From positions 4,398,869-4,462,868 of the forward strand of contig NZ_CP018866.1 in the NCBI RefSeq assembly GCF_002250055.1: a stretch of DNA of 64,000 bases. Direction: 5' to 3'. The notes under the pieces are model-generated. The model was not told the origin of the DNA, made no database searches, and saw only the letters and a list, made by a program, of their open reading frames with translations. Made by a program: the position numbers and the translations under genes. Numbering within the stretch: position 1 is the stretch's first letter; every line of letters begins with the position of its first letter. The DNA is from Sutcliffiella cohnii (lineage in GTDB: Bacteria > Bacillota > Bacilli > Bacillales > Bacillaceae_I). This document shows, one piece after another, positions 30,560-40,033 of the stretch.

Positions 30560-31411
30560 CTATGAATAAGTGTAAAATCCTCTTCCTGTTTTCTTACCAA
30601 GCCAACCAGCCTTTACGTATTTACGCAATAACGGACAAGGGCGGTATTTATCGTCTCCAAAGCCTTCGTGTAATGTTTCCATAATATAAAGGCAAGTATC
30701 TAACCCGATAAAATCAGCTAAAGTTAAAGGGCCCATCGGATGATTCATACCGAGTTTCATCACTTCGTCTACTGCTTCTGGTGTAGCTACTCCTTCGTAA
30801 ACTGTGTAGATTGCCTCGTTAATCATTGGCATTAAAACGCGGTTTGAAACGAATCCTGGGAAGTCGTTTACTTCAACTGGTACTTTTGCTAATTTTTTCG
30901 TCATATCTTCAATTGAGTTGTATACTTCATCTGCTGTTTGTAGGCCGCGTATAATTTCGACTAGTTTCATCACCGGAACTGGGTTCATAAAGTGCATACC
31001 GATTACTTTTTCTGGTCTGGACGTTACTGCCGCAATTTCTGTAATTGGTAGAGATGATGTATTAGTGGCTAAAATCGCATGTGCTGGTGCATGTTGGTCC
31101 AGTGTTTTAAAAATACTTTTCTTAATGTCCATGTTTTCGACTGCTGCTTCGATGACGATATCTACTGAACTAGCATCTTCTATCGCTTGTGTCCAAGTAA
31201 GGCGGTTTACTGTTGCCTCTTTTTCTTCTTCTGTCATTCGGCCTTTTTCTACGTTGCGGTTTAAGTTTTTAGTGATGTTCGCAAGGCCCTTGTCTAGTGA
31301 TTCTTGTTTAACGTCGTTTACGATTACATCGTATCCTGCTTGTGCGCAAACTTGGGCAATGCCTGATCCCATTTGGCCCGCGCCGATTACCATTACTTTT
31401 TGAATACTCAT
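30560..31411 (-). CDS. mmgB: 3-hydroxybutyryl-CoA dehydrogenase
   Basis: NAD-dependent oxidation of 3-hydroxyacyl-CoA to 3-ketoacyl-CoA. 283 aa. Rossmann motif [11 protein letters not shown] (10-20), catalytic His in [15 protein letters not shown], and the domain-linking [13 protein letters not shown] with AAAGGAG. The 21-bp array 3 (about 680 bp) separates it from the thiolase gene upstream in the same orientation. Confidence 0.94.
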   Translation of the reverse strand: MSIQKVMVIGAGQMGSGIAQVCAQAGYDVIVNDVKQESLDKGLANITKNLNRNVEKGRMTEEEKEATVNRLTWTQAIEDASSVDIVIEAAVENMDIKKSIFKTLDQHAPAHAILATNTSSLPITEIAAVTSRPEKVIGMHFMNPVPVMKLVEIIRGLQTADEVYNSIEDMTKKLAKVPVEVNDFPGFVSNRVLMPMINEAIYTVYEGVATPEAVDEVMKLGMNHPMGPLTLADFIGLDTCLYIMETLHEGFGDDKYRPCPLLRKYVKAGWLGKKTGRGFYTYS

Positions 31412-31539
31412 TTATTTGTTCGCTCCTTTTTTCAGATTCTATTTATTTTAGGTTTGATAGTTTGGATATTTTTGTTCTATTTCTCTGTAGGTGCTCGCTT
31501 GTTATTGGGATGTTTAGCTACGGTGGCTTCCGCTTCCGT

Positions 31540-32220
31540 TTTGTGCCAACAGCCTTACTTTTTGTGTCAGCTGATTTCGGTTTTGCGCCAACTCACTCGC
31601 CTTTTGTGCCAATTGATTTCGGTTTTGCGCCAACTGAAGTCAGTTTTACGCCAACTGCTACGCTTTTTCGGCCAACTGAGCTCGTTTTCACGCCAACTGC
31701 AATGCTTTTTCGGCCTACCGAGCTCGTTTTCACGCCAACTGCGGCGCTTTTCCGGCCAACTGAGCTCACTTTCACGCCAACTGCTACGCTTTTTCGGCCA
31801 ACTGAACTCGCTTTCACGCCAACTGCAATGCTTTTTCGGCCTACCGAGCTCGTTTTCACGCCAATTGCGACGCTTTTTCGGCCTACCGAGCTCACTTTCA
31901 CGCCAACTGCGGCGCTTTTTCGGCCAACTGAGCTCACTTTCACGCCAACTGCGACGCTTTTTCGGCCAACTGAGCTCGTTTTCACGCCAACTGCGATGTT
32001 TTTTCAGCCAACTGAGCTCACTTTCACGCCAACTGCGGCGCTTTTCCGGCCAACTGAGCTCACTTTCACGCCAACTGCGACGCTTTTTCGGCCAACCAAA
32101 CTCACTTTCACGCCAACCGCTACGCTTTTTCAGCCAACCGAACTCGCATTCACGCCAACCAAACTCACTTTCACGCCAACGACCTCACCTTTTGCGCCAT
32201 CCGACTTCGGTTTTGCGCCT
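31540..32220. repeat. 21-bp-period array 3 (core GCCAACTG, 33 units)
   Basis: The GCCAA core (or a close variant such as GCCTACC or GTCAGC) begins at 31545 and then every 21 bp up to 32217, 33 units without a single phase slip. Two unit types alternate (TTTTCGGCCAACTGAGCTC and TTTCACGCCAACTGCGACG types), giving a 42-bp super-period in the middle. Units at both ends are more diverged but still in phase. The array runs up to the thiolase stop codon. Open frames within it are heptad artefacts of the 21-bp unit, have no ribosome binding site, and are not called as genes. Confidence 0.9.
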
Positions 32221-33405
32221 TTACCCCTTCACTTCAACTAAAATCGCATCGCCTTGGCCGCCACCGCTGCAGATGGAGGCGATCCCTAAGCCGCCGCCGC
32301 GACGTTTTAGTTCATGGATTAACGAAATAATGATGCGTGCGCCGCTTGCTCCGATTGGATGTCCAAGTGCAACTGCGCCACCGTTTACGTTTACTTTCTC
32401 TAAGTCTAGTCCTGCGATTTTAGCTGATGCTAGCGCAACTGCTGCGAATGCTTCATTTATTTCAAAGAGGTCAATCTCTTCCACTGTTTTGCTTGTTTTG
32501 CGTAGTAATTCTTCAATGACTAGTCCTGGTGTTTTTGGAAAATCCTTTGCTTCGACAGCGATGGATGCATGACCTAAAATAGTTGCCATTACTTCTTTTC
32601 CTTCTTGTGCAGCACGATCTTCACTCATTAATACAAGTGCTGCGGCTCCGTCGTTTACACCTGGTGCATTTCCAGCTGTAATCGTTCCATCGTGTCCAAA
32701 TACTGGGTTTAATTTTGCTAACTTTTCTAAAGAGGTATCTTTCCGAGGTGATTCGTCTGTAGAGACCGTTATTGGATCTCCTTTTCTTTGTGGTATTTCA
32801 ACTGATACAATTTCTTGAGCCCAAACGCCCTTTTCTGTTGCGGCAATTGCTCGTTCATGACTTCTAAATGACCATGCATCTTGTTCTTCACGTGATATTT
32901 CCAATTCCTTCGCAACACCGTTTCCGTATGTCCCCATATGAACACCTGTGAAACTACATGTTAAGCCGTCGTAAATCATTAAATCTTTCACTGCACTATC
33001 GCCCATACGAAGTCCCCAACGGGCTTTCGGTAAAATGTAAGGGGCATTGCTCATCGATTCCATTCCTCCAGCTACAATCACTTCTTCGTCCCCAGAGCGA
33101 ATCATTAAGTCGCCTAATGTGACTGCTCTCATTCCAGAAGCACATACTTTATTGATTGTTTCTGTTTTCACATTCCACGGAAGTCCAGCTTTACGTGCTG
33201 CTTGACGTGAAGGTATTTGGCCTTGGCCACCTTGTAACACGGTTCCGTAAATAACTTCATCTACTGATTCAGGAGCGACTCCTGCCCGATTTAGTGCCTC
33301 TTTAATCGTAATTGCTCCAAGGTCTGATGCTGTTAATGTACTTAAACTTCCCCCATATCTACCAATCGGTGTGCGAACTCCACTAACGATAACTGTTTTC
33401 CCCAT
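32221..33405 (-). CDS. mmgA: Acetyl-CoA acetyltransferase (thiolase, MmgA-like)
   Basis: Thiolytic cleavage of 3-ketoacyl-CoA, or condensation of two acetyl-CoA. 394 aa. Nucleophilic Cys in INKVCASGM (about 88), His in [14 protein letters not shown], and second Cys in [14 protein letters not shown] with GGGGGA. Upstream region carries a perfect cre and a FadR-like palindrome. Confidence 0.93.
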   Translation of the reverse strand: MGKTVIVSGVRTPIGRYGGSLSTLTASDLGAITIKEALNRAGVAPESVDEVIYGTVLQGGQGQIPSRQAARKAGLPWNVKTETINKVCASGMRAVTLGDLMIRSGDEEVIVAGGMESMSNAPYILPKARWGLRMGDSAVKDLMIYDGLTCSFTGVHMGTYGNGVAKELEISREEQDAWSFRSHERAIAATEKGVWAQEIVSVEIPQRKGDPITVSTDESPRKDTSLEKLAKLNPVFGHDGTITAGNAPGVNDGAAALVLMSEDRAAQEGKEVMATILGHASIAVEAKDFPKTPGLVIEELLRKTSKTVEEIDLFEINEAFAAVALASAKIAGLDLEKVNVNGGAVALGHPIGASGARIIISLIHELKRRGGGLGIASICSGGGQGDAILVEVKG

Positions 33406-33432
33406 GTTTCATCCCCCGTTTTTCATATAGTT

Positions 33433-33447
33433 TGTTAACGCTTACAA
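33433..33447. promoter_or_regulatory. cre (CcpA) site upstream of the thiolase gene
   Basis: TTGTAAGCGTTAACA on the minus strand matches all positions of WTGNAANCGNWNNCW, 28 bp upstream of the thiolase start. It predicts glucose repression of the downstream genes. Confidence 0.7.
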
Positions 33448-33483
33448 GGTATTTTAAAAAAATATTTTTTGGATAAGGTTTCG

Positions 33484-33501
33484 ACTGAACGCTCGCTCAG
33501 T
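33484..33501. promoter_or_regulatory. FadR-like operator upstream of the thiolase gene
   Basis: ACTGAACGCTCGCTCAGT is strongly palindromic. It shares GACTGAACGCTC with the reverse complement of the site before fadF and resembles the B. subtilis FadR half-site TGAATGA. It may bind FadR or the local TetR protein. Confidence 0.6.
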
Positions 33502-33581
33502 TCCTAATCAAAGAGCATGGTGTATGTTAAAAATCAACATACACCCCTACTTTATAATATGCAATCTAGTAATCTTGTATT

Positions 33582-35690
33582 CTATGATGCTTGCGGAGTT
33601 CCAAAAATTGCTTTTTCTAAAAGCTCTGCAACATCGTATGTGCTTACTGTTTCATCTACTTCCATCGCTTTCGTTCCGTCAGACATCATCGTTAAGCAAT
33701 AAGGACATCCTGAACTGATGACGGATGGATTTACTGCTAGCGCCTGTTCTGTACGAGCAACGTTAATACGAGTACCTACTGTTTCTTCTGACCACATTAG
33801 TCCTCCACCAGCTCCACAGCACATTCCTGATTCGCGGTTACGTTCCATTTCTACTAGCTTCACACCCGGTATTGCTTTTAAAATTTCACGTGGTGGATCG
33901 TACACTTCGTTATATCTTCCTAAGTAACAAGAGTCATGGAAAGTGATCGTTTCATTAACTTCGACAGTCGGTTTTAATTTTCCTGCCTGTACAAGCTCTG
34001 CTAACACTTCTGTATGATGGAATACTTCTGCTTCTAATCCGAAGTCAGGGTATTCATTTTTAAAGATGTTATATGCATGCGGATCAATCGTAACAATTTT
34101 CTTCACTTCATTTTTCTCAAACTCTGCAATATTGTTTGTCGCTAATTCTTGGAATAAAAACTCATTTCCAAGTCGGCGTGGTGTATCCCCAGAGTTTTTC
34201 TCCTTATTTCCTAAAATCGCGAACTTCACGCCAGCTTCATTTAAAAGTTTAGCAAACGCAATCGCGATCTTTTGAGAACGGTTGTCGAAAGAGCCCATTG
34301 CTCCAACCCAGAATAAATATTCGAACTCTTCCCCAGACTTTTTCATTTCTTTTACTGTTGGGATAGATACTTCTGGTGCTGCATCTCTCCAGTTTTCACG
34401 CTCTTTACGGTTTAATCCCCAAGGGTTACCTTGACGCTCGATGTTTGTCATGGCACGTTGAGCTTCTGGATCCATTTTACCTTCTGTTAATACTAAGTAA
34501 CGGCGAAGGTCAATAATTTTATCAACATGCTCGTTCATAACTGGACATTGGTCTTCACAGTTACGGCAAGTTGTACACGCCCAAATTTCTTCTTCTGTAA
34601 TCACATCGCCAATTAAACTTGGGCTGTATTCCATTGTTGCTGCACTTTCTTGCATTCCTTTACCTGCAGCAGCAAGTGCGATTTTGTTTCCTTCAGTGTT
34701 ATTAAACGCAAAAGTTGGTACCCATGGAGTACGGGAAGTAACCGCTGCACCTGTATTCGTTAAATGGTCACGTAATTTTACGATTAAATCCATTGGGGAA
34801 AGCATTTTACCTGTTCCTGTTGCTGGACACATATTTGTACAACGTCCACATTCTACACAAGCGTATAAATCAACTAACTGATGTTGTGTAAAGTCTTCAA
34901 TTTTTCCAACACCAAATGTTTCTTGTGATTCGTCTTCAAAGTCGATTTTTTCTAATTTACCTGGGCTTGATGTACGGTTAATAAATACGTTTACTGGACC
35001 AGCAATTAAATGGAAGTGCTTCGATTGTGGTACGTAAACTAAGAATGCTAATAAAATAAGTAAGTGTAGCCACCAACCTACGTAAAATAGCGTGATTGCT
35101 GTAGTTGTATTCACCCAACTAAAAAGGAATGCAAAAGCTGATGCAATTGGTTCACTCCAAGTTAGTCCATGATCATGCCAGATAAGTCCCATTCCATTTG
35201 AAAAAAGAACGGATAACATTAAACCACCGATAAAGATTAATACTAACCCAGATTTAAAGCCGCGTTTTAAACGAACTAATTTTTCAATGTAACGGCGGTG
35301 GAAAGCCCAAACAACCGCTACAAGAATCATTAAAGTTACGATTTCTTGGAAAAACGTAAAGGCAGGATATAACGGCCCTAACGGTAAGTGAGCGTTCGGT
35401 GCTAATCCTTTAATAATTAAATCAATTGCTCCTAATTGAACTAATAGAAAGCCATAAAAGAACATAATGTGCATAATGCCACTTTTTTTATCTTTCAGTA
35501 GCTTCTTTTGGCCAAAAACGTTGACTAAAAGCTTTTCCCATCTCTCTTTAACCTTCGCGTCGAATTCTACTTTTTTCCCGAGCTTAATGTACTCGATTCT
35601 TGTACGAACAACGTATACAAAAAGAGATACTGCGTAAGCGGTTACAACTATAAATAGAATCCAGTTCGCAATTAGTAAATAAGTCGACAA
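33582..35690 (-). CDS. fadF: Membrane-bound iron-sulfur oxidoreductase FadF (YwjF-like)
   Basis: Predicted electron acceptor for acyl-CoA dehydrogenases and ETF, passing electrons to the membrane quinone pool (inference from family). 702 aa. Five or so N-terminal membrane helices, two 4Fe-4S motifs CVECGRCTNMCP and CTTCRNCEDQCP, then two CCG (heterodisulfide reductase) domains with HDSCYLGR and SGMCCGAGGG. I choose TTG at 35690, 9 nt from AAGGGGG; a TTG 12 codons upstream has no binding site. Located next to cls and uvsE as in B. subtilis. Confidence 0.9.
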   Translation of the reverse strand: MSTYLLIANWILFIVVTAYAVSLFVYVVRTRIEYIKLGKKVEFDAKVKERWEKLLVNVFGQKKLLKDKKSGIMHIMFFYGFLLVQLGAIDLIIKGLAPNAHLPLGPLYPAFTFFQEIVTLMILVAVVWAFHRRYIEKLVRLKRGFKSGLVLIFIGGLMLSVLFSNGMGLIWHDHGLTWSEPIASAFAFLFSWVNTTTAITLFYVGWWLHLLILLAFLVYVPQSKHFHLIAGPVNVFINRTSSPGKLEKIDFEDESQETFGVGKIEDFTQHQLVDLYACVECGRCTNMCPATGTGKMLSPMDLIVKLRDHLTNTGAAVTSRTPWVPTFAFNNTEGNKIALAAAGKGMQESAATMEYSPSLIGDVITEEEIWACTTCRNCEDQCPVMNEHVDKIIDLRRYLVLTEGKMDPEAQRAMTNIERQGNPWGLNRKERENWRDAAPEVSIPTVKEMKKSGEEFEYLFWVGAMGSFDNRSQKIAIAFAKLLNEAGVKFAILGNKEKNSGDTPRRLGNEFLFQELATNNIAEFEKNEVKKIVTIDPHAYNIFKNEYPDFGLEAEVFHHTEVLAELVQAGKLKPTVEVNETITFHDSCYLGRYNEVYDPPREILKAIPGVKLVEMERNRESGMCCGAGGGLMWSEETVGTRINVARTEQALAVNPSVISSGCPYCLTMMSDGTKAMEVDETVSTYDVAELLEKAIFGTPQAS

Positions 35691-35761
35691 GTGATGATGC
35701 CCCCTTCTTGTAGTTATTTCTATCAAATATTCTGAACTTTATTGTAATTCTATCATATAAG

Positions 35762-35779
35762 TGAATGAGCGTTCAGTCA
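35762..35779. promoter_or_regulatory. FadR-like operator upstream of fadF
   Basis: TGAATGAGCGTTCAGTCA fits the FadR pattern TGAATGA-N4-TCATTCA with few mismatches and lies about 72 bp upstream of the fadF start. Confidence 0.65.
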
Positions 35780-35930
35780 ATATAGAAAATGAAATTCTTT
35801 TACAATTATGTATATAAGCTTTAGTTGAAAATAATGATACCTTTTCATCATTACTTAATTATTTCCAACAACAGTTAGACAAAATAAAACGGCGGTTTTC
35901 GGCTACACTAAAAGGAAGAATAAAGTGGAG

Positions 35931-35975
35931 CTAACAATCAGTTGGGGTTATTCCTCCCTACTAATTGTTAATTGA
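35931..35975 (+). other. Inverted repeat in the cls leader
   Basis: CTAACAATCAGT and ACTAATTGTTAA face each other across a loop holding GGGG/CCTCC. A smaller GTCC/GGAC stem follows. It could be a leader structure; nothing else is seen in the 35691-36046 gap besides the fadF operator. Confidence 0.4.
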
Positions 35976-36046
35976 ATGAATCGGGTTATGTCCAGGGAAT
36001 TTATGGACAGTTAACACCGAGATAATTGCTGGAGGGATTACTCTAT

Positions 36047-37249
36047 ATGGTCATCATCACCGTCGTTTTGTTTGCCCTTTTTTTACTAATCATGTTGGCG
36101 ATTCTCGACTTTAAATTAGGAAGAAAAAAGCATTTAGCGGAAGTAGAACATGATGTGTTCCCAAAAAGAAAGAGTAACATTTCGCTTTTTACTGATGGTG
36201 GTACTTTATTTAAACATATGTACGATGATTTACGAGAAGCAAAAGAGCATATTCATGCGCTTTTTTATATCGTACGAGAAGACCATATTAGTAAGGAGTT
36301 TTTAAGCATACTAAAAGAAAAAGCTGAAGAAGGACTCGAAGTTCGATTATTAATGGATTGGGGCGGCTCATTTAAATTTAAGAAAGAAACGGTGCAACAA
36401 TTAAAAGGTAGCGGAGTGGAAGTATACTTTTGTCATCCACCTAAGTTCCCCCACCTTTTTTATAGTATAAATGAGCGTAATCACCGTAAAATTACTGTTA
36501 TCGATGGAAAGATAGGATATGTAGGTGGGTATAACGTCGGAAAAGAATATGTTGGCCAAGATTCGAAAATGGGTGTATGGCGTGACTATCACTTAAAAGT
36601 TACTGGCGAAGGGGTAAAAGATTTACAATTTCAATTTTTGCAGGATTGGAAAGATGACACCGGGATTGATTTACGAGAAAATAATCAGTATTATCCGCCA
36701 TTAACTCCAGGCGAAATTACACATCAGTTCATTCCTACTAATGGTGCCTTTCTAACAGAAACTTTCGTATCATTAATTAAAAAAGCGAAAAAACAAATTA
36801 TTATTGCTACTCCTTATTTTATTCCGAGTGATGAATTAATCAAAGAATTGTTTAATGCTTTAAATAGAGGGGTAAAAGTTAGTGTTTTAGTTCCTCAAAA
36901 GGAAGATCATTTACTATTACGTGATGCAGGGTTTAACTATTTCCCTGCACTTATGCAAGCAGGTGCTACGATTTATCGCTTTTATTACGGCTTTTACCAC
37001 GCTAAAGTAATGGTCATTGACGAGGAGATTTGCGATATTGGAACTGCAAATTTCGATAAGCGAAGTTTGTTTTTAAACCATGAAATTAATTGTTTAATAT
37101 ACGATTCTGAATTTGTTCAATGTGTACTTCATGAGATTCAGGAAGATATGCATAATTCAGAAGTGTTAACACCTGATTATTTAAAGAAACGTTCTTTCTT
37201 AGCAAAAGGAAAGCAACGAGTAGCGAAAATATTATCTCCTTTATTATGA
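36047..37249 (+). CDS. clsB: Cardiolipin synthase family phospholipase D protein (YwjE-like)
   Basis: Joins phosphatidylglycerol molecules to make cardiolipin in the membrane (family function). 400 aa. One N-terminal membrane helix (residues 1-20) and two HKD motifs: HRKITVIDGKIGYVGGYN and HAKVMVIDEEICDIGTANFD. ATG at 36047 is 9 nt from GGAGGGA; the upstream TTG at 36026 precedes the binding site. Divergent from fadF; followed after 18 bp by uvsE. Confidence 0.9.
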   Translation: MVIITVVLFALFLLIMLAILDFKLGRKKHLAEVEHDVFPKRKSNISLFTDGGTLFKHMYDDLREAKEHIHALFYIVREDHISKEFLSILKEKAEEGLEVRLLMDWGGSFKFKKETVQQLKGSGVEVYFCHPPKFPHLFYSINERNHRKITVIDGKIGYVGGYNVGKEYVGQDSKMGVWRDYHLKVTGEGVKDLQFQFLQDWKDDTGIDLRENNQYYPPLTPGEITHQFIPTNGAFLTETFVSLIKKAKKQIIIATPYFIPSDELIKELFNALNRGVKVSVLVPQKEDHLLLRDAGFNYFPALMQAGATIYRFYYGFYHAKVMVIDEEICDIGTANFDKRSLFLNHEINCLIYDSEFVQCVLHEIQEDMHNSEVLTPDYLKKRSFLAKGKQRVAKILSPLL

Positions 37250-37267
37250 ACTGGGAGGGAAAAACCG

Positions 37268-38221
37268 GTGCTAATTCGATTTGGCTTTGTCTCCCAATCT
37301 GTTCTCCTGTGGGAAGCATCGCCGTCCAAAACATTAACATTTACAAGATATAAACAGTTAGAAAAGGTAGAAAGAGATGCGAAGTTAAAGGAAGTTACGA
37401 AAATAAATTTACAAAACACATTACGTACCATTTATTATTGTATCGCCCATGAAATTCCCGTATTTCGCTTTTCTTCCTCGCTAGTACCACTTGCTACTCA
37501 TCCCGAAGTGAAGTGGGATTATTTATCTACGTTTCGAAACGATTTTCAAAAGATAGGCGACCTCGTCAAACAGTATAATATGCGGACAAGCTTTCATCCT
37601 AACCAATTTACGTTATTTACGAGTGATAAAGAACATATTACCGCGAACGCCCTAGAAGATATGATTTATCACTATGACATGTTAGATGCAATGGGATTAG
37701 GTGAAAGTGGAACGATGAATATACACGTTGGCGGGGCTTACGGGAATAAAGAAAAAGCTGTGGAACGATTTTATGAAAACATAAAAAGGCTACCAAGTGA
37801 TGTTTTTTCACGAATGACGTTAGAGAATGATGATAAAACATATACAACCGAAGAAACGTTAGAAATTTGTGAAAAGCTTGGTATACCGTTGGCGTTTGAT
37901 TTTCATCACGAGTTTGCCAACCCGAGTAATACAGCTTGGGAAGAGCTGTTACCACGTGTTTATAAAACGTGGGACCGACTTGGGATTGTTCCAAAAGTGC
38001 ATATATCTTCTCCTATTTCCCAAACAAAAATTAGACACCATGCTGATTACGTGGATCTATCCTTTATTATGCCTTTTGTGAAAATCGCTCTAGATATAGG
38101 ACAGGATATTGACTTTATGATTGAAGCAAAACGAAAAGATGACGCCGCACTTTTACTAGCGGAAGAAATCGGAAAAATCCGTGGATTGAAGCGTGTGGCT
38201 GGAGGAATTGTGGAGGCGTGA
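37268..38221 (+). CDS. uvsE: UV damage endonuclease UvsE
   Basis: Nicks DNA 5' to UV photoproducts as an alternative to nucleotide excision repair. 317 aa TIM barrel. RFGFVSQSV start, RTSFHPNQF, MNIHVGGAYGNK, LENDDKTY and FDFHHEFANP carry the expected metal-binding His, Glu and Asp residues. GTG start with GGGAGGG 8 nt upstream. In spore-formers UvsE is commonly forespore-linked. Second gene of a cls-uvsE unit. Confidence 0.93.
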   Translation: MLIRFGFVSQSVLLWEASPSKTLTFTRYKQLEKVERDAKLKEVTKINLQNTLRTIYYCIAHEIPVFRFSSSLVPLATHPEVKWDYLSTFRNDFQKIGDLVKQYNMRTSFHPNQFTLFTSDKEHITANALEDMIYHYDMLDAMGLGESGTMNIHVGGAYGNKEKAVERFYENIKRLPSDVFSRMTLENDDKTYTTEETLEICEKLGIPLAFDFHHEFANPSNTAWEELLPRVYKTWDRLGIVPKVHISSPISQTKIRHHADYVDLSFIMPFVKIALDIGQDIDFMIEAKRKDDAALLLAEEIGKIRGLKRVAGGIVEA

Positions 38222-38223
38222 TA

Positions 38224-38260
38224 AAGCCGGTAATCTTTTATTGGATTACCGGCTTTTTTA
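38224..38260 (+). terminator. uvsE terminator
   Basis: AAGCCGGTAATC TTTTATTG GATTACCGGCTT followed by a T run, 3 nt past the stop. Confidence 0.9.
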
Positions 38261-38334
38261 CATGGTGATTGTAACATGTGAAATATTTTATTGATGCACT
38301 TCAAACCTGAACCGTCCTACCGTTGATCTCAAGT

Positions 38335-38505
38335 TTACCTTGTGAATAACGGTATGATGAACTCATGTAGCTTAAAGCCTAAGTAAATACCGACGATACC
38401 GATAATTCCAGCTAATGCAGGTGGTGCAGGGATTGGTAGTCTTAACAAGGCAAAAATAAACCCTACGATTAAGCCAGTAAAAAGAGCTAAAATAACTTCC
38501 TTCAT
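38335..38505 (-). CDS. XapX domain small membrane protein
   Basis: A 56-aa gene too short for most ORF filters. ATG at 38505 has AAGGGGA 8 nt upstream. The protein is two hydrophobic helices around a conserved LRLPIPAPPALAGI turn, followed by GIYLGFKL, which is the XapX (DUF1427) signature. The family is widespread and has no proven function. It stands alone between uvsE and the sigma factor gene. Confidence 0.85.
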   Translation of the reverse strand: MKEVILALFTGLIVGFIFALLRLPIPAPPALAGIIGIVGIYLGFKLHEFIIPLFTR

Positions 38506-38677
38506 GATGACATTCCCCTTTTCTCTTTGGTGTATAGTTACAGTATCACCAAAAAGGTTCTATCTTATTGAAACCCTTTTAAATTTATCAATTTTCAAAA
38601 AGACGTTTAAAAAACTGCGATAAACAAGAAATGATATCGTCTAATTATATATAGGTAGGCAAAACAGGGGGAGTTGC

Positions 38678-39184
38678 ATGTCTAAAGAAGAAAAAATATC
38701 TCAATGGTTTTTTGAATATAGTGATGACATTTACCAATTTTTACTGTATAAGTTGGGTTCACCTGATGTTGAAGATCTAGTTCAAGAAGTTTTCATCCGA
38801 GCGTTAAAATCGCTGAAAACATTTAAAGGTAATTCAAGTCCAAAAACATGGCTTTACTCTATTGCTAGAAATATTGCCATTGATGAAATAAGAAAACGCA
38901 AAAGGGAGAAATGGAAATCACTTTTACTATTAGATAACGAACAAAGTACGAACATGTCACCGGAAGAATTGTATTTTTTATCAGAGGAACATAAAGTACT
39001 TATCGCGACTATTTATTCTTTAAAAAGTAATTATCAAGACGTTTTAATTATGCGTGGAATGAAAGAATTAACCGTTGAAGAAACAGCTAACATTTTAGGG
39101 TGGACAGAGGAAAGAGTGCGGTCCACTCATTACCGAGCCAAGCAAGCTCTACATGCGAAGTTAGGAGGGGATAGCGTTGAATAA
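38678..39184 (+). CDS. ECF-type RNA polymerase sigma factor
   Basis: 168 aa. Region 2 has DVEDLVQEVFIRALKSLKTFKG and WLYSIARNIAIDEIRKRK; region 4 has LTVEETANILGWTEERVRSTHYRAKQAL. The gene order with a membrane protein overlapping its 3' end by 8 bp is the standard sigma/anti-sigma pair. It is of the SigX/SigY size class, but I cannot assign an orthologue. The upstream 170 bp holds TGAAAC (38569) and CGTC (38637), which do not have standard ECF spacing. No such gene is at this place in B. subtilis. Confidence 0.9.
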   Translation: MSKEEKISQWFFEYSDDIYQFLLYKLGSPDVEDLVQEVFIRALKSLKTFKGNSSPKTWLYSIARNIAIDEIRKRKREKWKSLLLLDNEQSTNMSPEELYFLSEEHKVLIATIYSLKSNYQDVLIMRGMKELTVEETANILGWTEERVRSTHYRAKQALHAKLGGDSVE

Positions 39185-39938
39185 TAAGTTGGATGATTTA
39201 GATGAAAGGTTAAAGTCGGTTCCGAAGCCTACTTTAAAGCTAGAGCTCAAGCAAAAAATGCACGAAAAAATTATAAGTCCAAAAGAAGCAATGACCGATA
39301 AAATTTTAGCTTTCTTATTGTCGATCATTTTTATTTGGATTGGGTTTATGATTACCGGAAATACAGTTGAACGGTTTATTTTTTATCCTTTGGATCCTCT
39401 AATAACTAATGAGTCTATTTACAAAGGGATTACAACGTTATTAACAATCATCATCATACTATTAGTTTTTATTCTATCCTACTGGCTAGCATGTAAAGTG
39501 AGCGATTACGTTACAACATTTAGATGGAGTTTTTCCATTAAAGTTTTATTAGTACTCGTGCTCATTTTGCTAGTAAGCCATAAACTTTTTGCTCCGTATT
39601 TTTATACTGAACAATATTTAAAAAGTCGTGCGGAATCAGTTATCCAAATGGAATACGATCTCTATGATGAAAACTTATCACAAGAAGAATTTAATAAAAA
39701 AGCTAAAAAAGTGTACGGAATGGACCGTGTTTTAACAGATCATTACAAAAGAGATGTTGAGCTTATCGAGTTAAATGAAATTAGCTTTGAGCGAAGATAC
39801 GCACGGTTTATTTACAAAGTAGCCGTTACTGAAAAAGTGACCATTAACGGTAAAGAGGAGCTGAGTACAAACATATACAAGTACGAATTCTACTCTAAAA
39901 ATGGATTATTTTACTTGAATGGGTGGAGCATGAATTAG
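39177..39938 (+). CDS. Probable membrane anti-sigma factor
   Basis: 253 aa. The N-terminal 40 residues are charged and helical (DDLDERLKSVPKPTLKLEL), consistent with sigma binding, but no zinc HxxxCxxC motif is visible. Three hydrophobic segments follow (about 43-62, 83-107, 119-140), then an extracytoplasmic C-terminal domain of about 110 aa with acidic and aromatic residues. TTG start with GGAGGGG 6 nt upstream; overlaps the sigma gene by 8 bp. The role is inferred from gene pairing; I do not recognise the family. Confidence 0.75.
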   Translation: MNNKLDDLDERLKSVPKPTLKLELKQKMHEKIISPKEAMTDKILAFLLSIIFIWIGFMITGNTVERFIFYPLDPLITNESIYKGITTLLTIIIILLVFILSYWLACKVSDYVTTFRWSFSIKVLLVLVLILLVSHKLFAPYFYTEQYLKSRAESVIQMEYDLYDENLSQEEFNKKAKKVYGMDRVLTDHYKRDVELIELNEISFERRYARFIYKVAVTEKVTINGKEELSTNIYKYEFYSKNGLFYLNGWSMN

Positions 39939-39965
39939 GAGTCAGTGTTGTCACTGACCCCTTTT
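39937..39965 (+). terminator. Terminator of the sigma/anti-sigma operon
   Basis: GGAGTCAGTG TTGT CACTGACCCC then TTTT, overlapping the stop codon. The stem resembles the GGGGTCAG/CTGACCCC hairpin in the speE-speB gap. Confidence 0.75.
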
Positions 39966-40033
39966 GTGCTGCTTTTCCGCCTATGTGCCTAAGCGGCCAA
40001 TTTATGTGTATTACATAAATTAAAACCTGTCAG

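Noticed and set aside
31342-32572. Long plus-strand ORFs of 299 and 399 codons and a minus-strand ORF of 130 codons with heptad repeats
   Set aside because: They are produced by the 21-bp (seven-codon) repeat unit, which keeps several frames open at once. No ribosome binding site, they run into neighbouring genes on the opposite strand, and composition is that of the repeat.
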